The position numbers and the translations under genes are program-made. Below are positions 22,184-34,027 of a stretch of 64,000 nt of DNA, one piece after another (position 1 is the first letter of the stretch; each line of letters opens with the position of its first letter). The DNA is from Carex sylvatica (Eukaryota; Streptophyta; Magnoliopsida; Poales; Cyperaceae), in assembly GCA_964058845.1 (NCBI GenBank), contig CAXKVR010000117.1, forward strand, positions 62,001 through 126,000. The letters run 5' to 3'. The notes under the pieces are model-generated. The model did no database searches. It saw only the letters and a program-made list of their open reading frames with translations, and had not been told where the DNA came from.

Positions 22184-22240
<57 letters not shown>
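20700..22240. other. Spacer between the two duplicated blocks
   Basis: No gene. It contains a small foldback at about 20890-21035 (AATTTTTAATC paired with GATTAAAAACT), GACCC-rich degenerate repeats at 21035-21100, and a fragment related to the 53011 foldback family at 21935-22185. A (TA)n(GA)n microsatellite follows at 22187-22240. Confidence 0.6.
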
Positions 22241-22246
<6 letters not shown>

Positions 22247-22648
22247 ACTAGGGTGCTCTTAAGCTCACTAAGGTGTTTGGTGAGCTTAACTGCAAAACCC
22301 ATCAAATCGATTTCAAATGACGAATCCGAATTGTTGAAATCCGCCTACCTTGCGAGTGATGCATCTACATGTGAAAATTTTAAACATTCGAATTAATTTA
22401 ATATAAAGTCAAGCGGTCAAAAAACGTTAAAAAAATGAATGCACTAAAATTAATTTATTAACCTTCTAATTTTGACCAATTTAATTTATACTAAATTAAT
22501 TCGAATGTTTAAAATTTTCACATGTAGATGCATTACCCGTAAGGTAGGCGGGTTCCAACAGTTCGAATTTGTCATTTAAAACCGATTTAATGAGTTTTGG
22601 AGTTAAGCTCACAAAACACTTAGTGAGCTTAAGAATACTAGTTCTACT
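22241..22648. repeat. Foldback MITE, family B
   Basis: The inverted ends AGTAGAACTAGGGTGCTCTT and AAGAATACTAGTTCTACT flank mirror-image halves. It sits between a GA and a TA microsatellite, so the target duplication cannot be read. Confidence 0.8.
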
Positions 22649-22969
22649 CATATATATATATAGTCTATCTAGAGAGCTTTTGACGCAAATATCTATAATA
22701 GTTTTATTTTGGTAGACACTACTAAGTTTTCAACAACCAAAAATGTTTCAAACCGGATTTTTTTTTTAAGATTGATTCACGGTTTTTGAATAAATGCCAG
22801 TTAATTATTTTGATTTTTCCGATTCAACTGCAAATTTGGTCTTTCAAACGCACCAAATTAGACAGTTGACCCGGTCCAGTTTTTTTCAGTCCAAGTCCAA
22901 TTTTTTTATTAAAAGTCCAAAATATTATTTCTCTTGTCTCCAGCCGAAACCAAGGCGCAACAGGAATTT

Positions 22970-23137
22970 GTATCCTCTGAGATATCTCAAATTTTGTGTG
23001 ACTTTATGAAAAATCCCAACTGTTTAAATACGTTCTGCACGAGTCTCAAAGCACACATAATTCTGACCCCCTACATCACCCCCGAATAGGCACCGGACAC
23101 GTCGGTCACGCAAAAGTTGAGATATCTCAGAGGATAC
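22970..23137. repeat. MITE with perfect inverted ends, next to block copy 2
   Basis: TATCCTCTGAGATATCTCAA on the left is exactly complementary to TTGAGATATCTCAGAGGATA on the right. The interior of about 125 bp is unique. A degenerate relative lies at 42290-42415. It ends about 80 bp before the visible start of block copy 2. Confidence 0.75.
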
Positions 23138-23975
23138 GCACTCAACAGGTCCTCAATTTTACAACAAGGACCCTATGACAAGGGGTATTCAAATTAGTTG
23201 TATTATTTACTTAAAAGGACCCTAAATTTAGAATAATTTTACAATTGATCCCTGGTAGTCTGGTACCCTACTATTATATACCAGTTCACCAAAATCGTGT
23301 TAGTATTGACCGATACCAGTGAGATAAATGCTTATAAATGATGGTGGCACTGTATTTAAGAATTGGTACAGAGAACATTAGAAAATCTAAGATTTTCCAT
23401 AGCTGTAGGGAAAAGATAAAAACTGCTTATAAATCACCTCCTCTTCTTTTCCAATGTTGCTTCGACAGAGGAGAGAGATGGCGATGCAACGTAACTGGTA
23501 TTGAATGCAGAAGATAGAAAGAGCCAATCGAAGAGCGATAGAGAGGCAGGAAGAATAAAGTCTAGAAGGGGAAGAGAGAGATGTAAAGTGTGGCCATTTG
23601 TGGGTAGGGTATATATCCAGTCATGTAGATCCCACTGCTCAGTCCACCAGTAGCTTTTCTTATCAGAGCTATTTCTTGGTTGGTGCCAAGTACCATGCAA
23701 ATCATGCATATATGATACTAATTATTTGAGAAAAAACGGATTATATATATGCATATCCTTCTCCCCTTAATTCCAGAAAAGTATTTGATCAACTACTGTG
23801 GTATTGAATTCTGGTACCCTATCAGTTTTTTTATTTTATTTTTCCTTTTTTATTACATCTCAAAAAACACCACCAGAAGTATGTTTCAACTAAAAAATAT
23901 ACAAACCAACTCCTTTATTTGTATGAACACTGAATTTAACTGAATTTACAATAACAGTTTAATCACCAATCATCA

Positions 23976-26900
23976 TCAGCTCCTTTTGTCGCTCCAATTA
24001 TTAATGATACAACCAGCAATTGTGGCAAGAACAGCCTGTTGCAACAATAGGAAATAATCAAGCGTGAAAAATAATCTCAACTACATGAATTATAACCACT
24101 AGACTACAACCACATATTTTACATTTTATAAAACGGACTGAACCATATAAACACTTTTAAAAATTATATAAGATATAGTTAGGCTATGGTACTGTGCATA
24201 GCGCGAATTGGTCAGTACTATGGATTAATATCTCCTTTTTTAAATTTCAAATAGTCTATGTGAACCATTCGATACGATCTCCATATCAAAATGTAGTTGC
24301 AAACTAAATTTTACATTTTTTTATAAAATTTTTACTATTTTTTTAGATAGGTAGAAAATCACTTATTTTGAAAGGCATAGAATGTTTAGATTAAGTGATT
24401 TTCCATCTACCTAATAAAAATTGTAAAAAAAAATTGTAAAAAATATAAAATTTGATCTACAAGTACATTTTCATATGAACATCATGTTGAACTGTTCAGA
24501 TTGACTGTTTGGGCTTTAAAAATAAATATATTGATCCATTGTAAGAATCAATCTGCGCTATGCATAGTACCATATATAACCTAACTCTTTTAACAATTAT
24601 AAAATATAAATGGCAAATGCTAATTTGTGTTTATGGGGGTAACACTGCCCAAACAGTGAGCAACTTCATGATCAAAGATCCTAAAAGATTGATTTGCACA
24701 GGAAGAACTTATAAATCCTTTACATACCGCTATCGTGCAGCTGATGTATCCTGGTTTCTCTCTATAATCGACTCTTGAGAAACTTAGCATTATAGCTCCA
24801 ATGCACCATGGAATGCCACACAAAAAGAAACCAAGTATGAACCTATTCTCAAGCCAAAATGGCAAAAGATAAAAACAAAGTTTAGACAAGTCATGTGTGT
24901 TTTAATTTTCAAGATAGCAAACAAATTAAATTATCTATTATACCAACAAATTGATGATCCTAAAATCCATAAAGATATATACATGTTTTGCATATAAAGT
25001 TCAGGCTTCCATCTCAGAGAGGTAAGAAGGAGATTGCTTAAACCTAGAAGCTTACTGGCTTAATTGTGAGAACGAAAACAAAAGGCACTAGGGTTCTAAT
25101 TAAATAGCTAGCTATAGTTACGCAATATCAGCGTTATAGCTTTTTCACACCTCAAAAGCTATAACGTTATTAACCACTTCTCTTTTGTAGTGATTCTAAA
25201 TAACTAGTTTTGGTTGCGCTATAGCTGTGCTATAGCTTTTTTGGATCTTAAAAACTATAACACTATAATCACTATTTAGAACCTTGAAATGCACTGAAAC
25301 AAGAGGATAAATTAAATAACTTCAAATTTCTCTCTATGAAGATGGGAACTTGGTTTCCATCATAAGGCACCTAAATTTTGCTTCGTAGCAAAGAAGGTCC
25401 TTAATTAAGGAAAAAGTTTTTATGTTGTTTTCTTCTTTATTAAAAATGGACCTCCTTTGGGAATTGATTGTTTAATTCATTAAAAGAAATAGAAATACAA
25501 ACTTGCAGGCCAAATAGTTCAAATATAATTTAAGGTAACTAATTAGCTAAACAAAAAATTACTCCTTAATTACATTTGTAAGTACAATTACTTACAAAAG
25601 CCAGCCAATATCGATCTGACAGCATGGAACGCGTCTCTCTCTCCTTTCTCTGCCTTCTTCAACAGTAACATTACAACCTAGCAATTTTACATGATAGAGA
25701 ACATTAAACAAACCTACAAAGCAAACTTCATTTTCCATAGTTTTATAGAAATAATTAAGAAATATTTGGAGGAAATTGCACCACAGATTTCATAAGTTTC
25801 TTCCCTTTTTTTTCTTTTAGGAGACACACTGCATGTTTTATTGCCTCGAGTGGATTTAATTTTACAGTAGCAAGCAAACAAATCAACAATAAGATTAAGA
25901 TGAAATACATCTTTCAAATATGTAATTTAGATGAAAATAATCATGTCAACCTGTTTGTCTTTGATAATAATCGACCTTATCCATGTAAGGTATATCTTCT
26001 TCAGATTCTTCAGATTCTGTTGATTCTTCTGATTTTTGTGATTCCTTAAATTTTGTTGATTCTTCTAATTCTTCATTTTTTGTTGATTCTTCTAATTCTT
26101 CTAATTCTTCCAATTTTGTTGATTCTTCTAATTCTTCTAATTCTTCATATATAATTTTACAGTAGAAAGCAAACAAATAAACAATAAGATTAAGATGAAA
26201 TGCATCTTTCAAATATGTAATTTAGATGAAAATAATCATGTCAACCTGTTTTTTTGTGATAAGAATCGACCTTATCCATGTAAAGTATATCTTCTTCAGA
26301 TTCTTCAGATTCTGTTGATTCTTCTGATTCTGTTGATTCTTCTAATTCTTCATATTTTGTTGGTTCTTCTGATTCTTGTAATTCAATTACAAAATAATAA
26401 TAAACATATAAAAAAATCTATCATTTTTATAATCGACCTTTAATCAATCCTTTATATATATAATATATGGAATATGGAATAAAAATCTATTATTTAATAA
26501 TGATAATTACTTCTTATCAAACAAGAAATGTAATTAATAAACCATCATTTCTATTTATCAATCCTAGAAACAGTTTCTAACAAATGTTTATATTATAGTA
26601 CCTAGCTTCTTGGATTGACTAAACCTTATCGTTTTTAAAAAAAATTGGTTCCCTTAATTACCTAAAATATTATGTTCATTTTTGTAGGCAAGTAATTGGA
26701 AATTATTTTCAGCCAATTGACCTTTTAGTTTCAAAAAATGTAACTGCAAATTTTATCTCAAAAAATTGATAATTTCAGGAATACAGCATCTACTTTTTAT
26801 CAAAAAAAAAAATAACGAAGAAAAAAATAACACAGATTGGCAGGTCCCCTTTCCATAACCCATTAGACAGGCTCTATATTAACTACCTAATTAACAGTAA

Positions 26901-27189
26901 AGAATTATGCTAGGAGCAGGCTTACTCAACATAAAAAAATACTTTGTTCATTAATTACCAATTACCTAAATTCCCAAGGGCTTACCAATAAATATCCCAT
27001 GCTATCAAAAGGATTCAAGTTTCCAACAGAACATATAAAAAAGGAGAAAAAAAGATAATAAAGATAAAAACCTGGAGCAGGCTGTGCTGAGGCGGTGAGC
27101 CCTGGTGACAGTGCTGGTTTAGGGTGCTGGTGTTGCGGTGGATCCGCCACATGTCCTTCCCTCTTGCCCTTTTCTTCCTCAGCACTCAT
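23976..27189 (-). CDS. 60S ribosomal protein L18a-like membrane protein, copy 2 (117 aa)
   Basis: The exons are 27072-27189, 25596-25656, 24728-24842 and 23976-24035. The intron positions and phases are the same as copy 1 and all are GT-AG. The protein again runs from a polar His/Pro-rich N-terminus directly into EGRERRERRVPCC, then the hydrophobic GWLLFILGFFLCGIPW and the DYREKPGYISCTIA block. The last exon carries one extra base within the run encoding the second hydrophobic segment. The family's acidic ending GADDW is therefore lost and replaced by NNWSDKRS. The end of the second membrane segment is thus changed, though the rest is intact. It may be a functional variant or an early pseudogene. 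The neighbour upstream on the same strand is RTL copy 2, about 0.7 kb away. Confidence 0.72.
24170..24595. repeat. Foldback MITE, family A, copy 2 locus
   Basis: Orthologous to the element at 1057-1462. GGTACTGTGCATAGCGCG on the left mirrors CGCTATGCATAGTACC on the right. It lies in intron 3 of L18a-like copy 2. Confidence 0.75.
25850..26400. repeat. Minisatellite with local 300-bp tandem duplication
   Basis: 25858-26150 and 26154-26395 are two direct copies of the same unit, each ending in a TTCTTCAGATTCTG-type minisatellite. Block copy 1 has a single unit (2694-2955). Located in intron 1 of L18a-like copy 2. Confidence 0.8.
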
Positions 27190-27890
27190 CCCCTTTGTCT
27201 CACTTCCGAAATTTTTATCGATGATAAATAAATAAAAAACAAAAATGAATATGGCAAAATTTCAAAAATGGAATGACATTCATCCGGTATGGCATGCAGT
27301 ATGAACGCCATACCGGATGGAGTTTTCTGCCTCAAAAACAAAACAAAAAAAGTTTGTCGACGCCATACTGGATGGAGGTCCGGATAAAAATCAAAAAAAG
27401 AAAAAAACTGTGGACGCCATACCAGAAAGAAGTCCGATTAAAATTAGCTAAATAGAAGTACTATGTTGTCATCCTATTGCATTTTCTCATACAAAGAATT
27501 CTCATTTATTCATAGCTTTTGTAGAGTAGACTGGAGACAAGATATGAAATTAAGTAACAGGAAAAAAGTTAAAATCAATATACTTTACGAGTGATGCCCA
27601 TACTGCACATGCGAAATTTTGCAATTTTTAAAATCTTTTAGTACAATGTCAAGCAATAAAAAATAATAAAAAATCAATGCATTAAAATTATTTTATATTT
27701 AAAAACAGTGATTTAAAAAAAAATTCAAAAAAAAATACAAAATTGGTCTCTGACACATTTTAATATCGAAATTATATTAAAAACTTCAAATTAACTGTTT
27801 GAATTTAAAAAATAGAAATTAAAATCACCCCTTTACTTCTCAAAGTACCGTACGAACCCAATTCTATATGCAAAAGAAATAAATTATGGA
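27190..27890. promoter_or_regulatory. 5' flank of L18a-like copy 2 / 3' side of RTL copy 2
   Basis: Repeated boxes of the type CGCCATACCGGATGGA occur at 27287-27435, conserved with copy 1. Degenerate foldback pieces follow at 27590-27830. No further RTL exon could be identified here. Confidence 0.45.
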
Positions 27891-27892
27891 AA

Positions 27893-30800
27893 TTAAAGAT
27901 TAAAGTGCTTATGATAATTAATGAATAAATGAAAAGAAAAAACATACTGGTATTCAGGAGGAGGACAATGTCTCCTCATACATAACTCGTTAAGTTTTTG
28001 TTTGGCGGCTGTCTTTTTTCTCACTTTGTCTATTTTATCTTTCTCATCTCCTGTAGGTCTCAACTCGACAGAATGATATTCTTTCTTCTCCCTTGTTTCG
28101 ATTTTCTCGGAAGAGATTGAGATAGGGGATAGGGAGCCGAAAGCAACCAATCGGTCCTGAGAGTGTGGTATTGTTGAAACTCGTAGTATAGAGTCTTTAT
28201 TCATTTTGATCGGAGCAAAGCAATGAGAAGATTCGGCATCGGAGCTCAGCTGTGAGTGTCGAAGTGCAGTGGTGAGTAATTCTGACTGTCGGAGTACGTC
28301 GGCTATCAAATGAAAGCAGATCCGGTGGTGAAGAGTGATGAGGAATGAGGTATTAGAGTGTTTAAGAATATAAATAAGTAGCATTAGATGATAAAAATAG
28401 TTTATATGAATTAATGAGAATAAATAAATTTAGATTTAAGAATTAAAGTTATTTTACTCATTGTAAATATATTTTTTATCAATAAGATTGTTATGACATT
28501 TAAAATCACTGACCTTTAAGAAGTTTTTGTTTGGCCTCCTTATCTTCTACTTCCTTATGCAGCTTGATCAAAAGATTATACTTTTTTTCATTCAGCTTTT
28601 TAAGTGCATCCCGAGTTGCATTTTGTTTCGCAATGTACTTATTCTTAGACGATCCATAGCCGACCTTCTCACCGTCAATAAGAACTTCAAAAATAGCTTT
28701 TTTGCCTTCTTGCGAGGATTCGAACTTGACAACTTTGCGGTTTTTCTGGCAAAGTTGGTAGAGAGCTGTCACTGGTTGATTAAAAGTCTCAGCTCTGATT
28801 TTTTTCTTTTCTTTTTGACGATAAGCCGTTAGGCACTCAGCTGTGATTAGTGGCTCCAAAAGTCTCTTAACAACCTGCAGAGACTTCTCTATGCATTAGA
28901 ATGATTCTTTTGAGTAACAATTACACAAAGAAAAAATTAATATATATATATATAGAGGTTGGCTACTATGCTTATATAAGCATATCTCCACGTATGCTTA
29001 TAACTCATTTTTGTATTTTTAATATCCAAATGGTTGATTTGAACCGTTAGATGTGATATCTATATTGAAATGTGCTTGGAGACAAAATTTTATATATATT
29101 TTTCTGAATTTGTTTACTATTTATTAAGTCACTTTGAAAATCGCTGATCCAACGGTGGCTTCTGATTTTACTGTTTTGTTAAGCCACCGTTGGATCAGCG
29201 ATTTTCAAAGTGGCTTAATAAATAGTAAACAAATTCAGAAAAATATAAAATTTGATCTCCAAGCACATTTCAAGATGGAGATCACATCTAACGGTTCAGA
29301 TCGACCATTTGAATATTAAAAATACAAAAATGAGTTATAAGCATATGTGGAGATATGCTTATATAAGCATAGTAGACAACCTCTATATATATATATATAT
29401 ATATAAAGAGAGAGATTGGCTAATTATAAGGTCATAATGGTATGACTAAGGTTTTGGTTAGGGGTGTTCATCGGTTTAGTTCGGTTTCAACCGAATCGAA
29501 CTAGGCAAACTAAAGTTATAATTTGGTTTTAAAAATAGAACCGAATCGAACCGAATTAGCATTGGAACCGAACCGAACCAAACCAAAGTTTTATTTCGGT
29601 TTGTTCGGTTCAAACCGAAATATATTAATTTTTTATTTAAAACAATTGATTTATAATAAACCGAAGTATATTAAGAACTAAACAGGGGTATTAAAAACTA
29701 AACTAAGATATTAAGAAATAAAACCGAAGTTTAAAACAATTGATTAAGAAATAAAACGGAGTATTAAGAAATAAACCGGGATGGTCCAGATGAAATTCAT
29801 AATATATAAAAGTTTGGTCGGTTCGGTTATTTCGGTTTTGAAATTTTTCAAACCGAACCGAACCGAAGTTATAATTTGATTTTAAAAAGCAAACCGAACC
29901 GAACCACTAAACTGAAAAAATCGAACCGTTTGATCCAAACTAATTCGGTTCGGTTCAAAACCGAATAAACCGGACCCAATGAACACCCCTAGTTTTGGTG
30001 ATACCAATTTGTTTTTGTAATTTTTAAAGGTCAAATAGTTGATCGAAACTATTTAACATGATCTTTATATTAATTAAATGTCCTTGGGAACCAAATTTTA
30101 CATTTTTTGGGAATTCTTTTACAATTGAAAAATATTGATGCGGAGATACGGATCCCCACTATTTCATTGAAGGGAGATTGACACGAGGATGATTGGGGGA
30201 CTAAAAAGAATATGGTCATAATAAATAAGTTACGCATCAAAATATTAATATCTTATTTTTCAAATATTAATATATTATTTTTCAAGTATTTATACCTATC
30301 GAAAGTTAACGCAGGAGCGAGTGTGGAAACTAAAAAAGGGGACCATATAATTAGTGAGGATCATAGTACATCATTCTTTTAGTGCAGAGACTAATAAGAA
30401 TAAAACTAGGGTGTTCTTAAGCTCACCAACCATTTTTGTGAGGTTAACTCAAAAATCTATCGGATTAGCTTCAAACAACACATCCAAATCATTGAAACCG
30501 TTCTACTTCAAGAGTGATGCATTTACATGTCAAATTTATAATTTTTCGAACTTGTTTAGTATAAAGTCAAGCGGTCAAAAAATGATAAAAAAAAAAACTC
30601 ATTAAAATTAACTTATGAGTCATCTTTTATTTTTTACCACTTGACTTCATACTAAATTAGTTCAAAATTGTAAAAATTTGACATGTAAATGCATCACACA
30701 TGAAGTAGATCGGTTTCAATAGTTTGGATGCATCGTTCGAAGTTAAATCGATAGATTTTTGAATTAAGCTTACAAAGAAACCTGATGAACTTAAGAACAC

Positions 30801-31836
30801 CTTAGTTCTACTCTAATAATTATTAAAAAATTATCCAACTAAAACAAACTATTAGAGGAGAATTAAGAGATAAGGACCTCCCACATCATATCAAGGTTAT
30901 TACAATCCTGGTAGATAGCAGCAGCTATGGCCTCGACAACATCTGCCAGAACCTTTGGGGCTTTTTTGGTACTTCCACCATAGATCTCCTTCTCTGACTC
31001 TTGCTTCACTGCCTCTATAAATTTTTTCACCTATATATTCAAGCATCCCAAAATAATAAGAGCTTTAAAACCTAATACAAAATCAGGCTATTCTTATTCT
31101 AATCTTATCTGTTAAGATTAACAAATAATGAATGATTATCGAATAAATTGATAACGTATATAATTTAATTCAAAAATATAATTGAAATAAATATATTAAA
31201 CACACATCATGTATAAACTATTAATTAAATAAACATCGATCATGTATGTAGTTATATGATAAAATATTAAAATTCTAATTGTTGATCTTATTACTTTAAC
31301 AAACATATAAATTATTAATTAAATAAAATTATATAAATATTATAAATAAATTTAATTACTAATTAAAAAACTATATAAAATGTTCGATAAATAAATTTTG
31401 TCATAAATTACTAAGAAATTTATATAGAGATGGGCTAAGCTCAAAATGTTTTTTCCTAGCTTCTGGAACAAACGACTCGATTTTCATATTTTTAAAGTCC
31501 AAACAGTCGATCCAAACCGTTAGATATTCAAACTATATTAAAATCTGCTTAGAGACCAAATTTTACATTTTTTGAAAAAAAATTTTACTATTTATTAAGA
31601 TGGTTTTAAAATCGTTATTTTTCAACGGAACAGAATATTAATTAATAAAAACAACGATTTTCAAATTATCTTAATAAATAGTAAAAAAATTCCAAAAAAA
31701 TATAAAATTTGGTCTACAAGCAGATTTTAATATAGTTTGAATATCTAACGGTTTGAATCGACTGTTTGGACTTTAAAAATATGTAAATCGAGTCGTTTGT
31801 TCCAGAAGCTAGGAAAAAATATTTTGAGCTTAGTCA

Positions 31837-31900
<64 letters not shown>

Positions 31901-33172
31901 TAAATAAATCTTATCATAATATAAAAATTATATATTTATACATATCAATAAAAAAAAATTCAAAAAGAGGTTCAAATGCCTCCATTGATATGGTTAATTC
32001 TTGGACGTTGATTTTTTTTTAACTTATTGATTTATATAAAAACAAAATAGAAAAATGATAATTTTTTATTGGTATGTAAGAAAAATAATATAGTTCATAT
32101 TTACTGGTTTTATTTTAATATATAAATTTAAAAATATTATTTTTTTGAAGACGTAATAGAAATACCAAAAATAGAGATATTTTTGTCCTCTTCAATTGTT
32201 ATACAGAATTTTGTATTTATTAATTATCTTCTAGACTAATGTGTTCTAAATAATTTTTATTCATACTCTCATTCAATAAACTAATAATTTTTTATCTTCT
32301 TTGTACCACTGACCGTTTCATTAACAAAAAAAAATTATTCATATTCGTGTCAGGGAATAGAGAATTTTTTCTATAGAAATTAATAAAAATATATAGATAT
32401 TAGATTTTTGATTGATAGAAATATCAGTAGGAATTCTATCAATTCTAATAATTCAAAAATTTGGATCAATATGATTATTACCGACCCTAAGCCAGTTTTT
32501 TTTTCTAGTAAAATATAAAATGATTTTAAGAAAATAGATAACGTAACTTAAAATTTAGATGAAAAATTTTAGATGAAATGGAAAATTTCATCTATTTTCT
32601 TAAAAACCTTTTATATTTTAATAGAGATGTAATTGAAGAATTCCATCCATCTAGACCTCAGATTAAAAATAAATAAAAAACTCGATTAGGATTGGTAAGA
32701 ATCCTACCAATCTAAACTGTTGAATTATTAGAATCAGTAGAATTCCTACTGATCTTTCTATCAATTAAAAACATGATGTATTATTTCTATTTCTTTCTCT
32801 TTCTCTTTATTAATTTATGTACAAAAAAAATTACCCAGGGAATACCTGTTTATCGAGATTAGGGGAGTTGATCTGCACAAGGGGGTAAATATTGCGTCGA
32901 ACAGCGACACGTGCCAGCGTCTCATTACATACGTTAGCGGAACGAAGCATAGAAATGTCACCTAGCTTAAGTTTCGGGTAGGTCACATTCAGATAGTTAG
33001 CCATTGCCAGGTTAAGTGCTGCATCTCCGATGAACTCCAGTCGCTCATAAGAGATGGTGCCATTGGAGTAGGAATCATGGGTTAGTGCATGTACTAGAAG
33101 GCTCGGTTTGCAGAAATGGTATCCGAGGATTTGCTCTGCGGAAGAGACGAGGTTGGATTTGGATTGATTCAT
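27893..33172 (-). CDS. RTL (RNASE THREE-LIKE) protein, copy 2
   Basis: The exons are 32846-33172, 30878-31030, 28514-28874 and 27948-28050, with GT-AG introns and consistent phases. Residues 1-160 form an RNase III domain: YERLEFIGDAAL gives E46 and D50, and VLADVVEAIAAAIYQD gives D139 and E142, the four expected catalytic acids. Exon 3 (161-281) begins VVKRLLEPLITA and holds a dsRNA-binding domain at about 194-255. Exon 4 encodes the start of a second such domain (AAKQKLNELCMRRHCPPPEY), as in Arabidopsis RTL2. I could not find the exon completing it. If the last donor (CCA/GTATGT at 27948) is not used, translation ends at 27893 for 332 aa. Plant RTL proteins cleave dsRNA or structured RNA such as pre-rRNA and small-RNA precursors. 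This is the only potentially functional RTL copy in the window. About 15 codons in exon 3 are absent from copy 1. Confidence 0.82.
28954..29394. repeat. Foldback MITE, family D, private to copy 2
   Basis: The ends are AGAGGTTGGCTACTATGCTT and its inverse AAGCATAGTAGACAACCTCT. The centre contains a near-perfect stem CCACTTTGAAAATCGCTGATCC-like with a loop of about 25 bases (29130-29220). It is inserted in a TA microsatellite, and copy 1 has the empty site near 15020-15050. Located in intron 2 of RTL copy 2. Confidence 0.85.
29459..29991. mobile_element. hAT-type MITE, 8-bp target duplication, private to copy 2
   Basis: The ends are TAGGGGTGTTCAT and ATGAACACCCCTA. The direct repeat GTTTTGGT flanks it (29451-29458 and 29992-29999). 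Block copy 1 retains the uninterrupted site at about 15085-15100. The interior is rich in CGGTTCGGTT-type repeats. No transposase frame is present. Eight-base duplications with this type of end fit the hAT superfamily. Confidence 0.9.
30398..30810. repeat. Foldback MITE, family B, copy 2 locus
   Basis: Orthologous to 17401-17789. It is flanked by GACTAATAA and CTCTAATAA, a slightly decayed version of the same 9-bp duplication. Confidence 0.8.
31426..31844. repeat. Foldback MITE, family E, private to copy 2
   Basis: AGAGATGGGCTAAGCTCAAAAT mirrors ATTTTGAGCTTAGTCATTCTCT, and the arms pair throughout around a centre near 31635. It is absent from copy 1 (empty site near 18405). A (CT)n(AT)n microsatellite follows to about 31898. 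It lies in intron 1 of RTL copy 2. Confidence 0.8.
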
Positions 33173-34027
33173 GGTTAATTGGTGGCGAAAGAACTAGTGA
33201 CCAAGTGACAAAGGAGAGGCAAAGGAGAGGGCTTTGTCAAATTGTTAGTCTTATTGCTTAAGCTTTCCTTTATGCTTTCTTTTTGTTTAGTGACTGTAAG
33301 ATAAAAAGGGACCAAGCATTTTTTTTTTGTGTTTAGTGACTGTAAGATAAAGAAAAAAGGACCCAATGCAAAATGCTTCCCTTTATACTATATAATAGCG
33401 ACCCAATGCTTAATCTGTAAGCTAAAGAAAAAGGGACCATCTTAATTGGTTACGATGCCTATCGGATCATCTACCGTTGATTTCATCATATCAGGATGAT
33501 GGAAATTAACAAGGTTTTCTAAGAGATCATCAGATCTACCCTAAACCCTAAATCTCAGGAGGGCAGAGAATTCAGTTCCGTTTTAGAAAGAGATCACCTA
33601 TTCTCCGGGGTGCAAGAATTTTCTGTCCCCCTCAGTCACTGGAATGTAGGGCCGGTCACTGTTAAAGGGAGCTGGTCACATTTTAATTTTTGAACTAGGA
33701 GTCCACCGACAGTGACTCTGGAGTTTCCTGCTCCCAGGAGAGCAGAGAATTCGATTCCGTTTTATAAACGAATTTGATTTATTTCAAAATTGAAAACCAG
33801 ATAACTGCAAAAATCCAATAGATCTTTTTTACCTTTCCCCTCTCCTCTCCTCTCCTCTTGCTCTTTCTCTCATGTACATCACCTGCTCTTCTCGCACACG
33901 TAACCCTTCGCTGGCTCTCTCTTCCACTCACACAACTTAGCATCACATCTCTCTCCCGCATGCACAACTCTGTGTCATCTTTCTCTCTCACAGTGCGAGC
34001 ATTAAGGCCAGATTATTACATGCAAAT
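33173..34027. promoter_or_regulatory. Upstream region of RTL copy 2
   Basis: Presumed promoter/5' UTR. About 250 bp at 33508-33760 is extra relative to copy 1 and is bounded by related GGCAGAGAATTC / AGCAGAGAATTC motifs. A short CCCTAAACCCTAAA (telo-box type) sequence is at 33539-33552, within or beside the extra piece. Confidence 0.4.

Noticed and set aside
25946..26212. Glu/Ser-rich minus-strand frame
   Set aside because: Produced by the intronic minisatellite.
33539..33552. CCCTAAACCCTAAA telomere-like sequence
   Set aside because: Only two units; too short for telomeric DNA, at most a telo-box.
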